Below are positions 61,901 to 64,000 of a DNA stretch of 64,000 nt, in pieces. The position numbers and the translations under genes were made by a program. The notes under the pieces are model-generated. The model was not told the origin of the DNA. It ran no database searches and worked only from the letters and a program-made list of their open reading frames with translations. The stretch's first letter is position 1; every line of letters starts with the position of its first letter. The stretch comes from Arachis hypogaea (lineage: Eukaryota > Streptophyta > Magnoliopsida > Fabales > Fabaceae): positions 67,126,841 to 67,190,840 of the forward strand of contig NC_092048.1 of the NCBI RefSeq assembly GCF_003086295.3, in the 5' to 3' direction.

Positions 61901-62260
61901 AGAAAACCCTAAACACCTAAAAAACCCTAGAAAACACTAGAAAACCCTAGAAAACCATAAAAAACCCTAGAAAACCCTAAAATACCCTAAAAAACCCCAA
62001 AAACCCGTAAAAACCATAGAAAACACTAGAAAACCCTAGAAAACCATAAAAAACCCTAGAAAACCCTTAAATATCCTAAAAATCCCTAGAAAACCCTAAA
62101 AAAATAAAAAACACTAGAAAACCCTAAAAACACTAAAAACCCCCTAAAAACATAAAAAACCCTAGAAAACCCTAAAAACACTAAAAACCCTAGAAAACCC
62201 TAAAAAACCCTAAAAACACTAGAAAACCATAAAAAATCCTAGAATACCCTAAAAATCCCT
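58930..62260 (-). repeat. Telomere-like minisatellite, block 3'/5' (C-rich on +)
   Basis: An uninterrupted 3.3-kb C-rich block. Its left part matches 47728-49092 and its right part (from about 61600) matches 50600-51245. The G-rich block and fold-back of copy A (49093-49957) are absent, and about 1.5 kb of other C-rich repeats lies between. Scattered units such as TAAGAATCATAGAAAA recur many times. Confidence 0.88.
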
Positions 62261-62264
62261 AGGG
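62257..62264. other. Strand-switch palindrome CCCTAGGG, copy B
   Basis: Identical arrangement to 51242-51249: TAAAAATCCCTAGGGTTTTA on the + strand, C-rich to the left and G-rich to the right. Confidence 0.85.
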
Positions 62265-64000
62265 TTTTATTAGGGTTTTTTAGGTTTTTCTAGGGTTGTT
62301 TGGGCTTTCTAGGCTTTTTTATAGCTTTTTTAGCGTTTTCTAGGTTTTTAGTGTTTTCTAGGTTTTTTTGGGTTTTCTAGAGTTTTTAAGGTTTTCTAGG
62401 GTTTTTAGGATTTTCTAGGGTTTTTAGTATCTTTAGGAGTTTTTAAGATTCTCCAGGGGATTTAGTATTTTTTTTTTAGGGTTTTCTAGGGTTTGTTAGA
62501 ATTTTCTAGGGTTTTTAGGGTTTTTTAGGGTTTTCGATGGTTTTTAGGGTTTTCTAGTGGATTCAGAGTCTTTTAGGGTTTTCTAGGGTTTTTAGGATTT
62601 TTTAGGGTTTTCTAGGAGTTTTTAGTTTTTTAGGGTTTTCTTGGGTTTTTAGTATTTTTAAGGGTTTTTAGGGTTTCTTAGAGTTTTTTACGGTTTTCTA
62701 AACTTTTTTAGCGTTTTCTAGGGTTTTTAGGGAGGTTCTTTAAGGTTTTCTAGGGTTTTCTACGAATTTTTAAGGTTTGCTACAGTTTTTTGGGTTTTTC
62801 TAGGGATTTTAGGATTTTTTAGGGTTTTCTAGAGTTTTTTTAGGTTTTTTAGGATTTTTAGTGTTTTTTAGGATTTTTAGGATTTTTAGGGTTTTTAGTG
62901 TTTTTTACGATTTTCTAGAGTTTTCAGGGTTTTTTAAGGTTTTAAGGGTTTTTAGGGATTTGTAGGGTTGTTTAGGGTTTTCTTGGGTTTTTAGGTTTTT
63001 TTTTTGGGTTTTTTTGGATTTTCTAGGGTTTTTAGGATTTTCTAGGATTTTTAGGGTTTTTCTACGGTTTTTATGGTTTTCTAGCATTTTCTAGTGTTTG
63101 CTAGGGTTTTTACGGTTTTTTGGGGGTTTTTTTAGGGTATTTTAGGGATTTCGAGGGTTTTTAATCGTTTTCTGTTTTCTAGGGTTTTTTAGGTTTTTAG
63201 GGTTTTCTAGAATTTTTTTATGGTTTTCTAGAGTTTTAGGGTTTTTTAGGGTTTAGGGTTGAGGGTTTTCTAAGATTTTTTTTAAGTTTTTAGGGTTTTT
63301 TAGTGTTTTCTAGGGTTTTTAGGGTTTTTTAGGATTTTTAGAGTTTTTTAGGATTTTCTAGCGTTTTTATGGTTTTTGTACGGTTTTTTTGGGTTTAGGG
63401 ATTTTTTAGGATTTTCTAGGGTTTTTAGTGTGTTTTTAGGGTTTTTAGGATTTTCCATGGATTTTAGGGTTTTTTAAGGTTTTAAGGGTTTTCTAGGGTT
63501 TTTTTGGGTTTTTAGCGTTTTTCAGGTTTTTTAGGAATTTTTAGGATTTTTTAGGCTTCTCAAGGGTTTTTAGCGTTTTCTAGGGTTTTTAGGGATTTCT
63601 AGGGTTTTTTAGGATTCTCTAGGGTTTTTAGCCTTCTCTAAGGTTTTGTAGTTTTTTTAGTGTTTTCTAGGTTTTTTAGCGTTTTCTAGGGTTTTTTAGG
63701 ATTTTTAATGTTTTTTAGGGTTTTTAGGGTTTTTTTAGCGGTTTTTAGGGTTTTTAGGATTTTTAGGGTTTTCTAGGGTTTTTAAGGTTATAAAGGTTTT
63801 TTAGGCATTTCTAGGTTTTTGGATTTTTAGGATTTTTTACGGTTTTTATGGTTTTTCTAGGTTTTTTGGTTTTTTAGGGTTTTCTAGGGTTTTTATTATT
63901 TTTCTAGGGTTTTTTTAGGGTTTTTAGGATTTTTAGGGTTTTTAGGGTTTTCTAGGGTTTTTGGAATTTTTTAAGGTTTTAAGGGTTTTTTAGGGTTTTC
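62261..64000 (+). repeat. Telomere-like minisatellite, last block (G-rich on +), runs off the window
   Basis: To about 63005 it matches 51246-52030. From about 63055 it matches 45948 and 57252 onward (CTACGGTTTTTATGGTTTTC, GTGTTTGCTAGGG, TTTCGAGGG and an altered TTTAGGG pair near 63246). The C-rich strand gives a 60-aa Lys/Asn-rich reading frame, which is repeat translation and not a gene. Confidence 0.9.

Larger units (their letters stand above)
52183..63005 (+). repeat. Segmental duplication copy B (partner of 41116-52182)
   Basis: Second copy, in direct tandem with the first. Landmark offsets are 11067 bp at the left edge, about 12050 bp at the satellite/minisatellite junction (extra monomers), 11308 bp at the paired TTTAGGG and 11015 bp at the CCCTAGGG before the final G-rich block. 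The close match ends near 63005; what follows resembles 45948 onward instead. Confidence 0.82.

Noticed and set aside
62905..63087. 60-aa Lys/Asn-rich ORF on the minus strand
   Set aside because: Direct translation of CCCTAAAAA/CCCTAGAAAA words; no coding features.
42711..64000. True chromosome end (telomere)
   Set aside because: Words are 9-11 bp and degenerate, orientation alternates, and satellite DNA returns at 52183. This is interstitial telomere-like sequence.

Overview
This is a repeat-only stretch of a plant nuclear chromosome. No host protein gene, rRNA gene or tRNA gene can be supported. Three kinds of DNA fill it: a satellite of about 115 bp, one LTR retrotransposon inserted in that satellite, and a degenerate telomere-like minisatellite built from TTTTAGGG/TTTTCTAGGG words. 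The retroelement has a tRNA-Asp-type primer site and a Gag-like ORF of a style I associate with papilionoid legumes. From memory, a 115-bp tandem repeat has been used as a chromosome marker in peanut (Arachis), so Arachis is my best guess. That is an inference from recall, not a search result.

Layout. 1-3660: satellite block I, diverged monomers in higher-order order. 3666-10660: complete LTR retrotransposon on the minus strand, with a 5-bp CTCAT target duplication and 2.16-kb LTRs. It is non-autonomous: one 362-aa ORF and no reverse transcriptase, integrase or RNase H. 10661-about 23000: satellite block II, diverged, with a higher-order unit of about 1.9 kb (about 16 monomers). About 23000-40080: satellite core of near-identical monomers whose differences are nearly all missing bases. 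40080-42705: diverged satellite. 42711-52182: telomere-like minisatellite whose G-rich strand flips between + and - in six blocks. 52183-54755: satellite again. 54761-64000: telomere-like minisatellite again.

The last 23 kb is largely a tandem segmental duplication. Copy A (41116-52182) and copy B (52183 to at least about 63000) share the same order of satellite variants, the same satellite-to-minisatellite junction and the same strand-switch landmarks. They differ by expansions and deletions inside each block. The G-rich and C-rich blocks appear to be copies of one family in opposite orientations, sharing a recognisable end at CCCTAGGG. One switch point (49714-49957) is a perfect 85-bp inverted repeat with a 74-bp spacer, which reads as a recent fold-back event.

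Nothing here works as a gene pathway. The interest is architectural: how a satellite core, higher-order edges, an inserted retroelement and alternating telomere-like blocks are assembled and copied. A second concern is whether the 20-40 kb core is a faithful consensus or a poorly polished long-read assembly.
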